This document shows positions 21,950 to 33,960 of a stretch of 64,000 nucleotides of DNA, piece by piece (position 1 is the first letter of the stretch; the number at the start of each line of letters is the position of its first letter). The DNA is from Dermacentor variabilis. Its lineage: Eukaryota; Arthropoda; Arachnida; Ixodida; Ixodidae. The notes below the pieces were generated by a model, which searched no databases, was not told where the DNA came from, and was given only the letters and a program-made list of their open reading frames with translations. The stretch lies in contig NC_134570.1 in the NCBI RefSeq assembly GCF_050947875.1, positions 208,163,750 to 208,227,749 of the forward strand, written 5' to 3'. The position numbers were made by a program, and so were the translations under genes.

Positions 21950-22475
21950 CAGAGCTACGCGAACAGAAAGTTGCGGGCGTCATCGCGTCCAGTTCACGTC
22001 TAACGATTCGCACCATGTCCTCTGATGGCGACGCATGCTGCTGTCCGGGTTGATTTTCACATGTCGACGTTGCGGCACTATTGGGAAGTCGGGCGAATGG
22101 TTGCAGGACACGTCGGATTTTGGCCTGCTCGAATTGTCGCCACTCTTTGATGATTGCATCTACTGTAGAGCAGTTTTTGCACATGAACAGATTAAACGCG
22201 TCCTCAACAATGCCCTTGACCACGTGCCCGATCTTTTCAGCTTCTGTTATGTCGTGATCGGCTTTACGACAAAGTGCCAGTACGTCCTGTATGCACGAGA
22301 CATAGGACTCCGTGGGGGATTGGGCACGGGAGTCCAGTTCCTGCTTTGCGGCAATATTACGGCCGGCTGGTTTGCCAAACAACTCTGTCGATTTCTCTTT
22401 GCGTTGGTACCAGCTACTTAATTCGTCTTCGTGGTTATCGTACCACATCTCTGCCGTGCCTCTTAGGTAGAATAA
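21936..22475 (-). pseudogene. Gypsy-3 gag
   Basis: An open stretch starting MWYDNHEDEL, with the frame open a little further upstream through YLRGTAE (to about 22470), then AGRNIAAKQELDSRAQ, SYVSCIQDVLALCRKAD, KIGHVVKGIVEDAFNLF and IIKEWRQFEQAKIRR. This is the retrotransposon-gag capsid pattern of a Gypsy lineage. The N-terminal part is missing because homology stops near 22480. The same blocks, more decayed, occur in Gypsy-1 at 6360-6560. Confidence 0.8.
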
Positions 22476-22480
22476 CCGGG

Positions 22481-25018
22481 GCCGTATAATGTAAAGCTAT
22501 TCCAATATGTTTTTATTCCTATCTCCTGACGTCAAATTTGCGTAACCGCCGACGCAAGCATCGGGCGGTCACCCGCAGGGTTGTTTAAACAAACCAATCA
22601 AATGCTCCCCTCGTTCATAGGAGGTCACTTTTGTTTGCTTGAAAAACAATTGCCAGGACTAAGCGGCTTGTCTTATGTTATTGGCTCACAAGAGACGAGG
22701 AGCATGCTCAAGTGGAGAGGGATTCGATGGGGCCAAGCCACTGCACTGAATGTCGATAACCGGATGGAGAGGGTGGTGCCGGCGTCTGCGATTGGCCCGC
22801 TTTCTCTTACATCGCTTGTGGTGGCTCGTCGACAATCGCGGCGGCATGCAAAGGAAGCTTAAGAATGACACTAAAACGGATCCTCAGCAAAGAAGAGTTG
22901 GCAGAAGGAGGTCGTAAACGTGCCGAAAGTTCTCAAAAACGTTACGCGGCCACGCTGAATGTTTTATTACACGCAGATAAACTCATGCTCTCCGGCAGGT
23001 GCGAGTAGGAAGTGCCGGAGCGATCGGCGGCAGCCATCTTTTATTCCTTTAGGAACGGGGCAGCCTGTGGCTAATCAGAAGAAAATTCAGTTTTGTTCGG
23101 CATATTAACGCATCTTTAACGCGTATGCCTCACTTTGACGCGGTAACTTTTTGCGGTTTTGTGTCGTCGCGTGGGAGGCAGGTGGGGTGGGTGCATCCCG
23201 AAAACTTTTGACCAATAGGCGTCGCATCAGAAATAACTATTTTTGTTTTGTTTGGTCAAATTATGTATAATAAGTGTGTACACGCCATATCATGGGGAGC
23301 TGTCGCCGTTTTCATGACGTCGCCGGGGCTCCGAAAAAGCTTTTGACCGATCGTGGTGGGCTGATTGCAGAATTGGAATAGAAAAGTTTGGAATACTTTT
23401 GCGTTATAGCACCGCAGGTTAGCTAGCATACGCGTAGGGTCCCATCTGTTGATTCCTCTCACGCGTTCGTACGTGCCACCCACTCTTCAGCGTCGACGCC
23501 ATTGGTCCCGCAGGAAGTTCCAGGATCCTTGGGTTGAACAACGACAACCAAAGGTGACAGTGACATACATTGCTGCAGTGACGTAGGAGGCGGCAATGAC
23601 GTTGATCCCGAGTGCTAACCGTCGTTCATGGTGCGGACGGTGATGCGACGTCCACTGCGGAACTCCGTTTGCCGCCGTGGTACCCCGCACCTCTCATCAA
23701 TATCTTATGGAGATGTTGGGGGTACAGAAGATTGTATATACAATATATATACAAAATGAATCAGATTAGATAAGGTGGCTGACCACCAACAACACGCAGC
23801 AGCCAGCGTCCCGCGATATTCTTGTTCCTCCCTTTCATCCTTCCGTAACCATGGGAAGAATACAGCGGTAATGTTCAATAACCTGAAAATCGAACATGAG
23901 TTGACAATCGCCTGCCAGCCTCTAAAGTCTCTACAAGAAAACGTTTATCAAGGTCAATTACGCACAGGGAACCCTGATAATGAGAAGGAAATTTACAGCA
24001 GAATAAAAATCTCGAGTGTGTATGGCTGTCATTACCAAATTTTTACTGCGAGCTTCCCTCTCTCACTGAAAAGGGTACAATCATTGCATTCTACCGGTGC
24101 TGGCATTTAGGACAGAAATTTGGACGTTAACAAAGACGCTCCAGAAGAAGTTAATGACCATTCAACGAGCGACGTAACGAAAAAGAAATGTTCCAGTTTT
24201 ATCTGAAAGGCGAAACATCGATTGCCATAGCAAATTTATAGACAGCTATACAAAGTAAATGATTGAATGTTTATCGGCCATATCGAATCATAAACATTCG
24301 TTAACTAACTAAATTAACAAGCTTGGTGCCAAGCTCTCACATCACACACATCTCGATTAGCGCAGATACTCGCTATCAAAACACTGGCGTGAGGGAGAGT
24401 GGTCGGAACAAGAAGCCAGTTGACCTTCGTATTGACTCTCGCTTCAACGCGAACGAAGAGGCGAAAACACAACGCACACGAAGCTCTCAGCACTCGGTGC
24501 TCTCTGTCCCCATTACCGATCACTTTCAAGATAGGGCCCGCGCAGCTGTGTACGGCCGCGCCATAAGCAGCGGCAGCTGAAGTAAGATGGTCCCTGTCCC
24601 TCCCCTCGCCCGGTGTCTTCCGCGCGACAGATGACGGAATGTTTCCTCCACGTTTTCCTACGTTGCGCGCGCAACATTAAGCCGACATCGCCGGCTCACC
24701 CTCGCACGCTTTCACTCGCACATGCAGCATACGGCACGCGGCGGCGATGTTATCGCCATGGACTTCATAAGGAACATCACGCCGACGCCGACGGAAGAAA
24801 TGTGTCTGGAATGTTCATATAATCGCTATCGAAATAAAAGGGAGAAAGTGTGAGCGGGCTTCGCAACCAGTATCAGTAGCTGCGTGGCTGTGCTCTATTT
24901 TTCAGGGAAGGGGTCTATGTTGCCTCAGTAGTCATATCACGGCGTCGACACCTCCAATTGCGCATCCTCGTGATTTCAGCGCAACTTTTGAACAGTATAC
25001 TGAAAAAAAAAAGATTAA
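22481..25018. other. Unassigned region, no gene recognised
   Basis: About 2.5 kb. Open stretches up to 111 codons (for example 23775-24110 plus) lack recognisable domains. A pair of similar phrases, GAAAACTTTTGACCAATAGGC (about 23199) and AAAAGCTTTTGACCGATCG (about 23335), hints at an old repeat. No terminal repeats were identified. Confidence 0.4.
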
Positions 25019-25240
25019 AAAATATATTTCTTGAGTTTAACGTGCCAGAACCACGGTCTAATTATGAGGCACGCCATAGAGGGGAACTCTGAAATTATTA
25101 TTAGCACCTGGGGTTCTTTAATGTTCACCGAATTTACGCGCACGAGCACTTCTGCATTGCGACCCTATCAGCATGCGACTGCCGGTGCCGGTATTGAACC
25201 CGCGACCTCGAGCTAAGCGGCGCAACATGCTAAGGCTAAT
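25019..25240 (-). mobile_element. Ruka-like SINE, minus orientation
   Basis: The minus strand reads GCGAGGTCGCGGGTTCAATACC-type tRNA-like B box (about 25205-25185), then GAACATTAAAGAACCCCAGG, GGCGTGCCTCATAATTAG and GGTTCTGGCACGTTAA, the order of the full copy at 52276-52523. A T/A-rich tail lies at 25000-25030. The GGGGGCGAAATGC block is diverged. Confidence 0.85.
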
Positions 25241-26869
25241 GGGCTCCCGTGACTGGTCAAAAAGACAAACATCGCATGAGATTAAGGTTTTGTCCAGTCC
25301 GGCACAACACCACAACGTTTCTTCTCCGCAGAACAAATCGGTCGTTGTGTCATTGCTCTTACCGTTACACTATCGTCGATGGCGTCGTCGTGGCCTTGGT
25401 GCTGTCGTCACATCGTCCCGCTTTCGTCATAGACATTTTCTTGCCTTAAGTCTGTTTCACATGATGAGATTTTCATCCCACCGGAAGCGCGATCCGTTGC
25501 ATGCTACGCAAATCTCAGTCGTAGTGCTTACCCCCCCCCCCTTTTTTTTTTTTCGACATCGGACCGATCGCAGCAACTTCTATGATTTTTCGTCGAAATA
25601 GCGCCGAGAGCCATTTCGCGGGTTGTTTTTAGAAATGGCGTCTCGCTCAACAAGGGCAATGCACGGAGACGTGGATTGCCGAAGAAGGTACGTAGCCCCA
25701 ACACGCGAAGGGAGCATAAGAAAACGTCTACCGCAGATTCCATTCTCCTGTTTTTACGCTTTTGTTGACACGCTACATTGAAAATGAAGTGCATTTTAAC
25801 GTGTGCTTCGTATGCTATATGTCTACTGCAGAGCTTGCGAGTGGCCACTACTACGAGGTGTTCGATACCCACGAGACGAAATAGCCTTTGGGGGTCGTCC
25901 CAATTTTCTTAATTGTTGAGTAGCGGACGAAGATCGCGCGTGTAGAGTAGTGTAAATAATTGCAACCCCGGCAAGGGCGTATGACAGGACAGCAAGTTAC
26001 CCGAAGATTAGACGTTGCACTGAACGCTCAACTGTTCAGTTGCACGCCTTCGGCGTCGGTTTTCCTGTCGCGCGTAAATTTCTCGATGTATCTTGAAAGG
26101 TTATCTTACCTCCCCTGCTTAATAAATTTGACATGCCACATGTCTGGGCTATCGTAACTAATTTTCTGCGGTAGCAAATTTAACTCCGTGGCTTGAATAA
26201 ACAGCATGGTCAATTTGTTTTCGAATATTTCATGCACGTTAAGATGCACATCTTCTTTGATGGAGAATCTCTTGGTTCTGTGTAGAAACAAATAAAATTT
26301 AAATATGCTGCCCACTTTGTATCTTTTCAGCACTTGTATTAAACCTTGCTTTGACCAGCTGTTAACTACATAGTTTTATAACATTATTAGTTTGGTAAAG
26401 TTGCACAGTGACAACGTACCCTGCCGCAACGGCATGTAAAACTCGTGCAAAACAATGCGACAAGCAAGCAAATAGCTTGTTCTTATGTTGGTGAAGCAGT
26501 AGAAGACGAGAGGTTAAAGAGAAGCAAATTAAGACTGTGCACTGAAGTCAGCCATTTGCGTCCCTTCCACTAAATGATTACATTCTTTAAGTATGAAGGG
26601 TTCTCCCGTCCGCAGGTAATGAAGTGTGCAGAAATATTGTTTCTAATAAATTCGTGGTCACATTTATTAGTGAGTAAGCCGTACAACGACAACCTATTTC
26701 ATTACTGCCTTTATAACTAGTGAAGTACCCTGCTACTTGCAAGAACCATCTCACCCTGGAATTTTAAAAGAAATTTCTGCATTTCCTCTATATTCTCCTT
26801 TACCCCACGCCACTGTCGGGTAGCAAACCGGGTGCTCGCCTGGTCGACCTCCCTGCCTTTCCTATCCTT

Positions 26870-26918
<49 letters not shown>

Positions 26919-27689
26919 TTCAACTATGCAGAATTGCAGTTTATTCAATAAAGTGCCATAAGCAGCTTTTTTTCTGCAATGACACACTCACTTATTGCAA
27001 TTTTTACCTACATATATTCAAGAAAAAACACAAATCTGTCCACAACAAAATTTTTCTTCCTTTAGCAACTTGCCAGTGAGGCTATGGCATTCTGCTGCCA
27101 ACACAAGGTGTGGGATTGAATAGCCAGCCTTGGCTGTTACATTTCGGTGGATACTCGCTTTAAAGAAAAGCTATTGCACATAGATTCAATTCATCGTCAT
27201 TTATTGAACTCTTAAATTTCCAAATGATATTGCATAAGGGGAAGCTGCATGTATGTGCAAAATCTAACAAGCAATACTAACCTCAACCGAAAGGAAGCAG
27301 CACAATTGTAAGACAAGCATCTTTCCGATACTTCAAACGTGAAAAACATTCGTCGCGTCAATGTCTATTGTTCAACAGCGCTACACAAATAAGCGTGATC
27401 AGGCATAATAAGCACTCTATCGGGCAGCCGGTAGATGTATGAATGCCAAAAGTAATGAAAGCTCGTACTGCATGATGCACACAGCAGAAAGAAAAAACCT
27501 TTTTCAAGAGTTTTACCCTCTGGTAGATGAGTGGGCTCTAAGCAGCACAAGCTTTATTAGAGGACTTTGTCTGATACCGTTTATGAAAAAGCAAAGAGAG
27601 TACCTATCAGCAAGCCTCTGTAGAGAGAGCCTCTATTACAGCAGACACTGTCTTGGACGGTGCAAAGGAAAAGAACAAAATGGTACCTA
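25241..27689. other. Unassigned region with a CT microsatellite
   Basis: About 2.4 kb without recognised genes. A C9-10/T11 run occurs at about 25531-25552. Open stretches such as 25173-25601 (142 codons) run through the SINE edge and low-complexity DNA, so they are not credible genes. Confidence 0.4.
26871..26914. repeat. (CT)22 microsatellite
   Basis: An uninterrupted run of CT dinucleotides, about 44 bp, seen directly in the sequence. On the minus strand it reads as an Arg-Glu repeat inside an open stretch, which is not a gene. Confidence 0.97.
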
Positions 27690-27905
27690 ACATGGATGCT
27701 TAGTGGTTATGGCGTTGCGCCGCTAAGCTTGAAGTAGCGGTATGTAATCCCTAGCGCTGTGGTCACATCTTAATGGGGGCAAACTGCAAAATCACCCTTC
27801 TACTCTGCATTGAGTGCACATTGAAGAATCCCAGATTGTGAAAATAAATCCAGAGTCCCTTACTATGGCGTGCCTCGTAATCAGATCTTGGTTCTAGCGT
27901 TGTGA
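27690..27905 (+). mobile_element. Ruka-like SINE, old copy
   Basis: Diverged plus copy: GGTTATGGCGTTGCGCCGCTAAG head, CTTAATGGGGGCAAACTGC, GTGCACATTGAAGAATCCC and GGCGTGCCTCGTAATCAG in the family order. The B box is degraded, and no target duplication was found. Confidence 0.75.
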
Positions 27906-29010
27906 GCAAAGCTCAAGAATCTGAATTAAATTTCACTGAAGAATAAGGTGAGCTCCTTTCTTTTGTAAATATCTCAAACGATTCTTCAGGACAATTAGAT
28001 GAGAATTTCTAATATGGACGCATATTCAAGTTCTGAGCTAATTAACATTTTGTAGGTAACTCATTTACTCTCACTGCTAAGAGGTACACAAAGGACGGTG
28101 AAAGAAACCCAGTGTAGAGCTGACAGGCTGTTACGTATCGCGTGGCAAACAAGTGAGATGAATGCCCAAATATTTATGAAAGCAACATTATTGATACGCC
28201 AGCCCTGGAGAGCTAGCCTTTCCTAGTCGCGAAGGAGCTGTGAACTTGCTTGTCGAAGTATTCATGCTATAAGCCTACAGTGCACCACCAACTCAGTTTG
28301 TCCAGATTGCGCTCTAAACTATTGCCAGGTGGCAACTTATCTATACATCACACAATAATCGAAAAAGGTATCTATATCGAATTTAACAACACAAATTCAA
28401 TTCCAGCAACCACATACAAATAATTTCCGGCCTCCTTCGGGGCCACACGTGAGCTTGAGGGTTGGTGCTTGCTGCTGTATTGGGTGCAGAAATATGCTTA
28501 AGAGCAGGCACCGGTTATGCGCACATCATGTCTTCCGCAGGTTACGCTGAACACTGGTAGCGCGAGAACCTCGTTGCGCTGACGACAGGACGACTTTGCT
28601 GTGGCCGAATACTGCGGTGAGGCTAGCAATATGGCCCGGTTGATAGGTCATCTTGTAATTTGGTGCAGAGCAGGCAGAGCTACACGAACCTGTAAGGCCC
28701 ATGACACAACCCGGAACAACCAGCTGCGAACAGCTGTTTACGTTCTCCGTGCCTCCTCGCACTGAACTTCAGCAATCGCCGTTGCCCACTCCAAAAGAAA
28801 TACAAAATTGAAAACGCTTTTAAATTACAAAACACGAGTAACATTTCCTCCTAATAAAGACCAGTTAATAATATTAAAGCGCACACGTTCTTATTTCATC
28901 CCGTTAAAAGAATTTTGTGGTGTGTGCCACAAAACCTGACTGCAAGCAACCATGCGTGTCCCGCCTACCAGTCGCATTGTTGAAATCGCAATCGTGTGAA
29001 ATGAGCCCTC
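27906..29010. other. Unassigned region
   Basis: About 1.1 kb. No coding or structural signal recognised. Confidence 0.4.
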
Positions 29011-29259
29011 TAAAGGCTCACTCACGCCAAGCCGACACGACACCGATTTCGGTCTGCCGACTCTGGGTAACAGCGTTTTTTCCCTTCGTGTCGGCGCCTC
29101 TGTCACACTATACCGACGCCGATCTCTCTAGTGACAGTCGGCATATTGTCGGCGTCAGTACAGTGTGACAACGGCGCCGACAAGAAGGAAAAAAACGCTG
29201 TCGACGACAGTCGGCAGACCAAAATTGGTGTCGTGTCGGCTTAGTGTGATTGACCCTTA
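29011..29259. mobile_element. Foldback (hairpin) MITE
   Basis: About 250 bp that is almost wholly an inverted repeat. The left arm starts TAAAGGCTCACTCACGCC-AAGCCGACACGACACC. The complement of the right arm starts TTAAGGGTCAATCACAC-TAAGCCGACACGACACC. Arms of roughly 110 bp match through CTGCCGACT, ACAGCGTTTTTT and GTGTCGGCGCC, with a short central loop near 29130. No open frame. The target duplication is unclear; TA or TTA is possible. Confidence 0.85.
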
Positions 29260-30059
29260 AATATCGCATAGCGACGCGTGCGATTCCACTGATTTTTGTT
29301 GCTCTAGTCAAACAGACTTTACACAAGCATGTTCCGCCTGGCAACGCTTTGCGGAAGCCAACACACTGCTTGATAACCAAATACACGGAAAATTTTTAGT
29401 ATAACATTGGTTCTGTAACACTTATTCTGCAACACTGATGTGCACACTTGCTTTGAGTGCAATCTAAAGCTTTGACCCAAAGTGGTCAGCGGTTTTCAAA
29501 TCAGAGACCACCAAGCGCGACGATTAATGAAATACTACGCGCTGCCAGGACGCCCCAAATTTTCGGCCGTGGACGAAATGTTCATCCGTCTTCATAGCGT
29601 GCCGTTGTGTGACCCGGCGGGCACAGTGCACGGATACACCGGCCCCTCTCCCAACCCGCAGACCCGAACGACCGTATCTTCGTGGTCGCGAGCGCAGCCC
29701 AGCAGTTCGGACGTGACGTCACGTCGCTCAGGAGAGATCGGTCATGGCCCGCCCCTCTACACGTCCGCTTCCACTACACGCGCACGTCGAGCACATTAAG
29801 GGTTCGCACTGGCAAGGTTGCGGAGACGCTCACGATAACGTACTCGCAATAGGGGTAGAGGTTACAATGAGAGCATTGCTCCGGGCAGCCGCACTTGACC
29901 TACCCGCATGCACAAACTAATACGCATTTAGCTTTCTTTATCGTTATTAAGGCTCCTCGGTCAAACATTTGACCGTCCGGAAAATTAAATGGCACCAAAT
30001 TTCAATAGTACCAGAATTGGAGCCCAACCCTCGACCCTTTGTCTGAGTCCAACCCTCGA
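29260..30059. other. Unassigned GC-richer region
   Basis: About 800 bp. A 105-codon open stretch at 29482-29799 in locally GC-rich DNA has no recognised domain and is left uncalled. Confidence 0.35.
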
Positions 30060-30205
30060 GGTTTGGTGTTAATTGCAGCGATGTTAATTAATGTACAGTT
30101 AAGTCAGAGATAATTACGGCACTTGAACCATTGACCGTTGGTGTTAATTAGGGTCACTCTAATTAGAACATATTTAATTAAGGTAGAGTTAATTAAGGCA
30201 CTCGA
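30060..30205. repeat. Diverged GTTAATTA-type tandem repeats
   Basis: Repeats of GTTAATTA or GTTAATTAAGGCAC-like units recur irregularly about five times (for example GGTGTTAATTAGGGTCACTC and AGAGTTAATTAAGGCACTCG) between sequences with CGAACC/CGACCC. Looks like a decayed minisatellite. Confidence 0.6.
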
Positions 30206-32714
30206 ACCCCCGGCCTGTGGTGGGTAAAAGTGTACGAAGCAGCAACGTATGCGAATGAGAATGTCATGTAATTTAATGAATGTCTCGCGAGCGCGCAGGC
30301 TTTCACCTTCATCTTGTTTAGCTTATGCTAAAGTCACTATAGACTTTTGTTATTTCACGGGTGCTTACTAAACAAGGGCATGAAAATCATTCCTTACTTA
30401 CAAAAATGCTTTTGCACTTCTTCAGTGCATTAGTGCATACCAGGTTTGCGTGTATGTAAGTTTGACTAGGCTATTAGGATTGTAATTGAGTATTTAAGAT
30501 ACGCTGTGACGTAATCAAACCAGATATTTACAATGCATTGCGCTATATTCAGGGTGTTTCAGCTAACTTTTGCCAGAGTTTAAAAATATGCGGATGCACT
30601 CTAAGAGGATGCGACCAAATGCAGGTTGCTCACGTTTGTATGCAGTGTGTCACGCGATCTTTTTTATTTTGCTTAATTAGAAAATTAGTCAAGATTATTA
30701 AACGAACTTCTGAAGCAGTGAAGCTAGGCAAAGAAAATTCAATTAGAATGTTGCAGAGAGGTTTGCAAAACGTCCAAATAAACAGCTTCTATCTTTCTAT
30801 ACATTAAGTATGAGGGCTTTTCAGCTTACTGGGGATGCCCGCTAAATACGAAAAAGAAAACACCATCTGACGTACACGCCTGCGTGTCGTGTTTGCGCTG
30901 CTTCCAAGCCTTCCATGCACAAACGAATATAGCATTTATCAGGCTGTGCTACCGCTGCGTCTGCTTATTGAGGGCGTAAATCGCCCAGCCAACGCCTTCA
31001 TCAGTGCCCTGTCGCCTTTTAAGCGGAGCCCACCCTGCTCGATCCTATGTTCGTTTGTACGCCGACATTTTGGGAGCTCTGCAATCACGGAGCGCTAGCG
31101 GGTATGTCACGTGGCATTTCTTTTGTGTTTCGCGAGCATCTGCAGGAAACTGAAAAACGCTAATACTTAATAGAATGTTAGAAACTGTCTAATCGGACGT
31201 TTTGCAAAAGCTCTTTACAACTTTCTAGTTGGAATTTTTCGACTAACTTCGCTGCTTCCGAAGTTGGTTTATTAATCTTGTATAGTTATGTAATAAAGCA
31301 ACATACATTATATAGCGTGCCACACTAGATAGAAATGAGAGCAACATGCATTCGGTCGCGTCTTAGAGTGCATCGGCATATTTTTGAACTCTTGCTAAAG
31401 CAAGCTGAAACGCGCTGTATAAGGAGCATGAAAGAACGTGATTTACGTCATGCTTAGCCTTATGTGGTTTGCTTCTTCGGCCACATTCGAATTTCTTTTC
31501 TTTTGTGCGAATTTCTCTGTGTGACAGTTGTGGCGGAGAGAGCGCCACGTTCGCCTCACCAAATAGGCACTAAAGAAAAGAAAGCACGTAAATCGAAGCC
31601 GACGTCGAGGACACCAAGCTCGGCGTATGTACAGTGTATTCGTATTTGCGAAAGCCCGATTAGCGCCAGCCTCAGGAAGCACGAGAGACACGCAAGAAGA
31701 GAACGAAGCCAGCTCCAGTATGTGGGTCCTCGCGCAGGAATGTGCGCAGAAGCTTCGAGGTGTCCCGCTCTTTTCCGTCGCCCCTTCGTGAACTCCTTTT
31801 GGTTCTCGGGGTTTTGGCCAAGGATTGACAAGCTGCTCATTTTTTATCAATTGTCAAATGTTTTGCTAATGTCATTATTATTTAGTTAGTGCTAGTCAGA
31901 CAAGACAGCTTTCCTTTTGTTCACTAGGGACAGGGGATATCCTCCTGTCCACTTCTATTCTTCCGGAGTAGTTACCTATGGATCTGATTCTATGCAATGG
32001 CGTCACATCAGTTCCTGTGGCTCTTGTTCCAACCAATGACGGCGTCATACGGATGAACAATCCAACTGGAATTCAGGTAGAATTGCAATCGACGACGTTC
32101 CATTTTCAAAACGTCACTGATGTGCGCCAGTTAGGGAGAGGAGGTACGCTGCTCTTCCACAGACCAGGCGTGCTATGTTGGATGCGCAGAGTTTCTCGTT
32201 CACCCGAGTTTTACCCGAGTTTGCTAGACGGCAGTCAGTGAACGGAGATAGCGTGGAACGCGCGAAACCTACAGGCAAAAAAATATGTAGACAAAAAGCC
32301 GCTTATGACAACATGAGCACACCCTGCGCTGCACGCGGCTTCTACGTTTCAAGCGAAGAAGGCTGCACAACGAAACGCGCCAGCGCCGCATATTGTTATC
32401 AACGGATTATCGCACCTTAGCAATACCGTGACTGTCCCGCTGTCTGTCTGCACACTTCTCGTTAGCCGCTTGCCACGCCTTTCCCGGGCGCGTCAAGGGC
32501 GTGCCTCCTCTTTCGGGCACTATCTTTCTATCCTCCGTCGAATGCGAACAGGGTACATGCGCCGCATTGCTGCACCATACACTTTCGCTCGAACGAATGC
32601 GTTAAGATATAACAAATAAAATAACAAACATTTTTATTTCTTTAAGTATCTGTTTTTCGTTTCGAATGCTAGAAATTTCTAATGACACACGGCGATCGAG
32701 CAAGTTATTAAATT
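30206..32714. other. Unassigned region with a GGGTGTTTCAGCTAA-type repeat
   Basis: About 2.5 kb. At 30551 begins AGGGTGTTTCAGCTAACTTT followed by TGCCAGAGTTTAAAAATATGC, a phrase I associate with a common tick interspersed repeat. The ends are not resolved. Open frames on both strands at 31440-31890 (up to 141 codons) overlap and have no recognised domain. Confidence 0.4.
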
Positions 32715-33048
32715 TTGCACTTCTTGCCGCGAGTGGCGACAGCGAGGCGAAAGCTTAGAAGCGGTACATTGAAGCGGGTCGCACGCACGAGGGAGTTCAT
32801 ACGGTGAGCAGTCGCCTAGGGGCGCTGCAGTGCTATTCTCAATAAAGTAACTCATCACCCCTCATCACCCATCGAGGGTCATGATCACTCTTTCTCGATC
32901 AGAGGAATGGAAAAGCCGGGCCGCGGTACGGCTGTTCATCGCAGGCTTTTCACTAGGATATTAAGGCCCCCGCTTCACCAACTAAAAACGACACATTAGT
33001 CATAGATACGGGAGTAACGGCTGCGCTGCAAAATGCTGGTACGTTATT
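32715..33048 (+). repeat. Left arm of the 334-bp terminal inverted repeat
   Basis: Matches the complement of 34563-34896 over its full length. The four differences I see are around 32901 (CTCGATC vs CTCTATC), 32917 (AAGCCGGG vs AAGTCGGG), 32947 (GGCTTTTC vs GGCGTTTC) and 33015 (GGAGTAACG vs GGAGCAACG), which is 98.8% identity. Confidence 0.93.
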
Positions 33049-33120
33049 TTAGGGTCCGTAGCGACGCAATACAGTGGAAATGCACCAGTTTGTCTTTGTG
33101 CGCGAAGCCTGTGCGATACA

Positions 33121-33678
33121 TTGCGAAGAAGTGCGGTCTTCCCAGCGACACAATTCATCGCTTGTCATCGCTTGCCCAGTGAAGCTGCCTCTGAGCGAAT
33201 GTACGCAGTATTTGAGTGTGTTGTGCAGTCCAAGGTGCGTGCGGATTACCTTTACTGGAGCCAGCAGCAATCGCAGATGGACATCGTAACGACACCGCAG
33301 CAATCGCATTTTTGGCAGACGACGGCTCTTGTGTGCAGTTATGAAATGAGACTTCGAACGGAGGAAGGTGTTGGAAATGTTGAGCGTGCAGTGCTTGTGA
33401 TGAAGAAATGCCATTGCACTGGGTCAAGAAAAGCGAGCGATCCTCGGACGCTGACCGTGTTTTCGACGCTGTGGCGCCAATACATCACCGACGACAGAGC
33501 AGCCATCTCAAACGACTGCTGCGATACGCACTCCTCAACATCGTCGTCCACCCCGGTGCATCGACGCTTTGCAAGCAGCTACAGTGACGTGCCAATACTT
33601 ACTGTGCGCTACGCCGCCGCAATGCAGGCAATGAAACCGTGTTGTGGGACCATCTCAGCCCGAAAGATATATGCATAA
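33121..33678 (+). CDS. Unknown open frame inside the Harbinger unit
   Basis: An open stretch of 185 codons between the left inverted repeat and the transposase. I recognise no domain. The product would have several Cys and His residues and a Thr/Ser-rich stretch near residue 140. Harbinger elements normally carry a second gene for a Myb/SANT-like DNA-binding partner, so position alone makes this a candidate. No three-helix Myb pattern with spaced Trp residues is visible, and a frame-disrupted or spliced gene is equally possible. There is no upstream start context that stands out. Confidence 0.3.
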   Translation: MRRSAVFPATQFIACHRLPSEAASERMYAVFECVVQSKVRADYLYWSQQQSQMDIVTTPQQSHFWQTTALVCSYEMRLRTEEGVGNVERAVLVMKKCHCTGSRKASDPRTLTVFSTLWRQYITDDRAAISNDCCDTHSSTSSSTPVHRRFASSYSDVPILTVRYAAAMQAMKPCCGTISARKIYA

Positions 33679-33960
33679 GCCAGCGACAGTCAGCGTTTTG
33701 TTTTTGCTAGTGTTACGTTGTACATCACCGATGACACTGCGTTGTGCGTGTTTTATATCGGCGGTCAAAACTGTTGATGCCTCTCAGCTCGGCACCACGT
33801 CGCTGTTGCCAAAAAATAAGTTGTGCCTGGCCCAACCGTGGCGGGTGCGCGCAGAACAGTTGCATGCCTCGCGCGGAGCATGACCTCTGGTTTTGATTGA
33901 CAGGCGAACTCGTGCTAAACTTGTACATCGCGAAACCCCCTAAGAGTTCAACTCAGGAAC

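Larger units (their letters stand above)
19485..22480 (-). mobile_element. Gypsy-3 LTR retrotransposon, internal fragment
   Basis: Minus-strand Gypsy copy with gag (about 22475-21940), zinc knuckle (about 21775-21730), protease (about 21375-21090), linker, and the RT start (about 19900-19505, ending after YLDD). A MITE at 20313-20857 splits the linker. It lacks both LTRs, RNase H and integrase, being cut near 19485 and 22480. Its gag resembles that of Gypsy-1 and is unlike Gypsy-A. Confidence 0.82.

Noticed and set aside
29482..29799. 105-codon open frame in GC-rich DNA
   Set aside because: No domain, no conservation evidence, and a GC-rich setting that lowers stop frequency.
31443..31889. 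Two overlapping open frames of 135 and 141 codons on opposite strands
   Set aside because: Both are low-similarity, Arg/Ser-rich, without domains. Open frames on both strands here point to composition rather than a gene.
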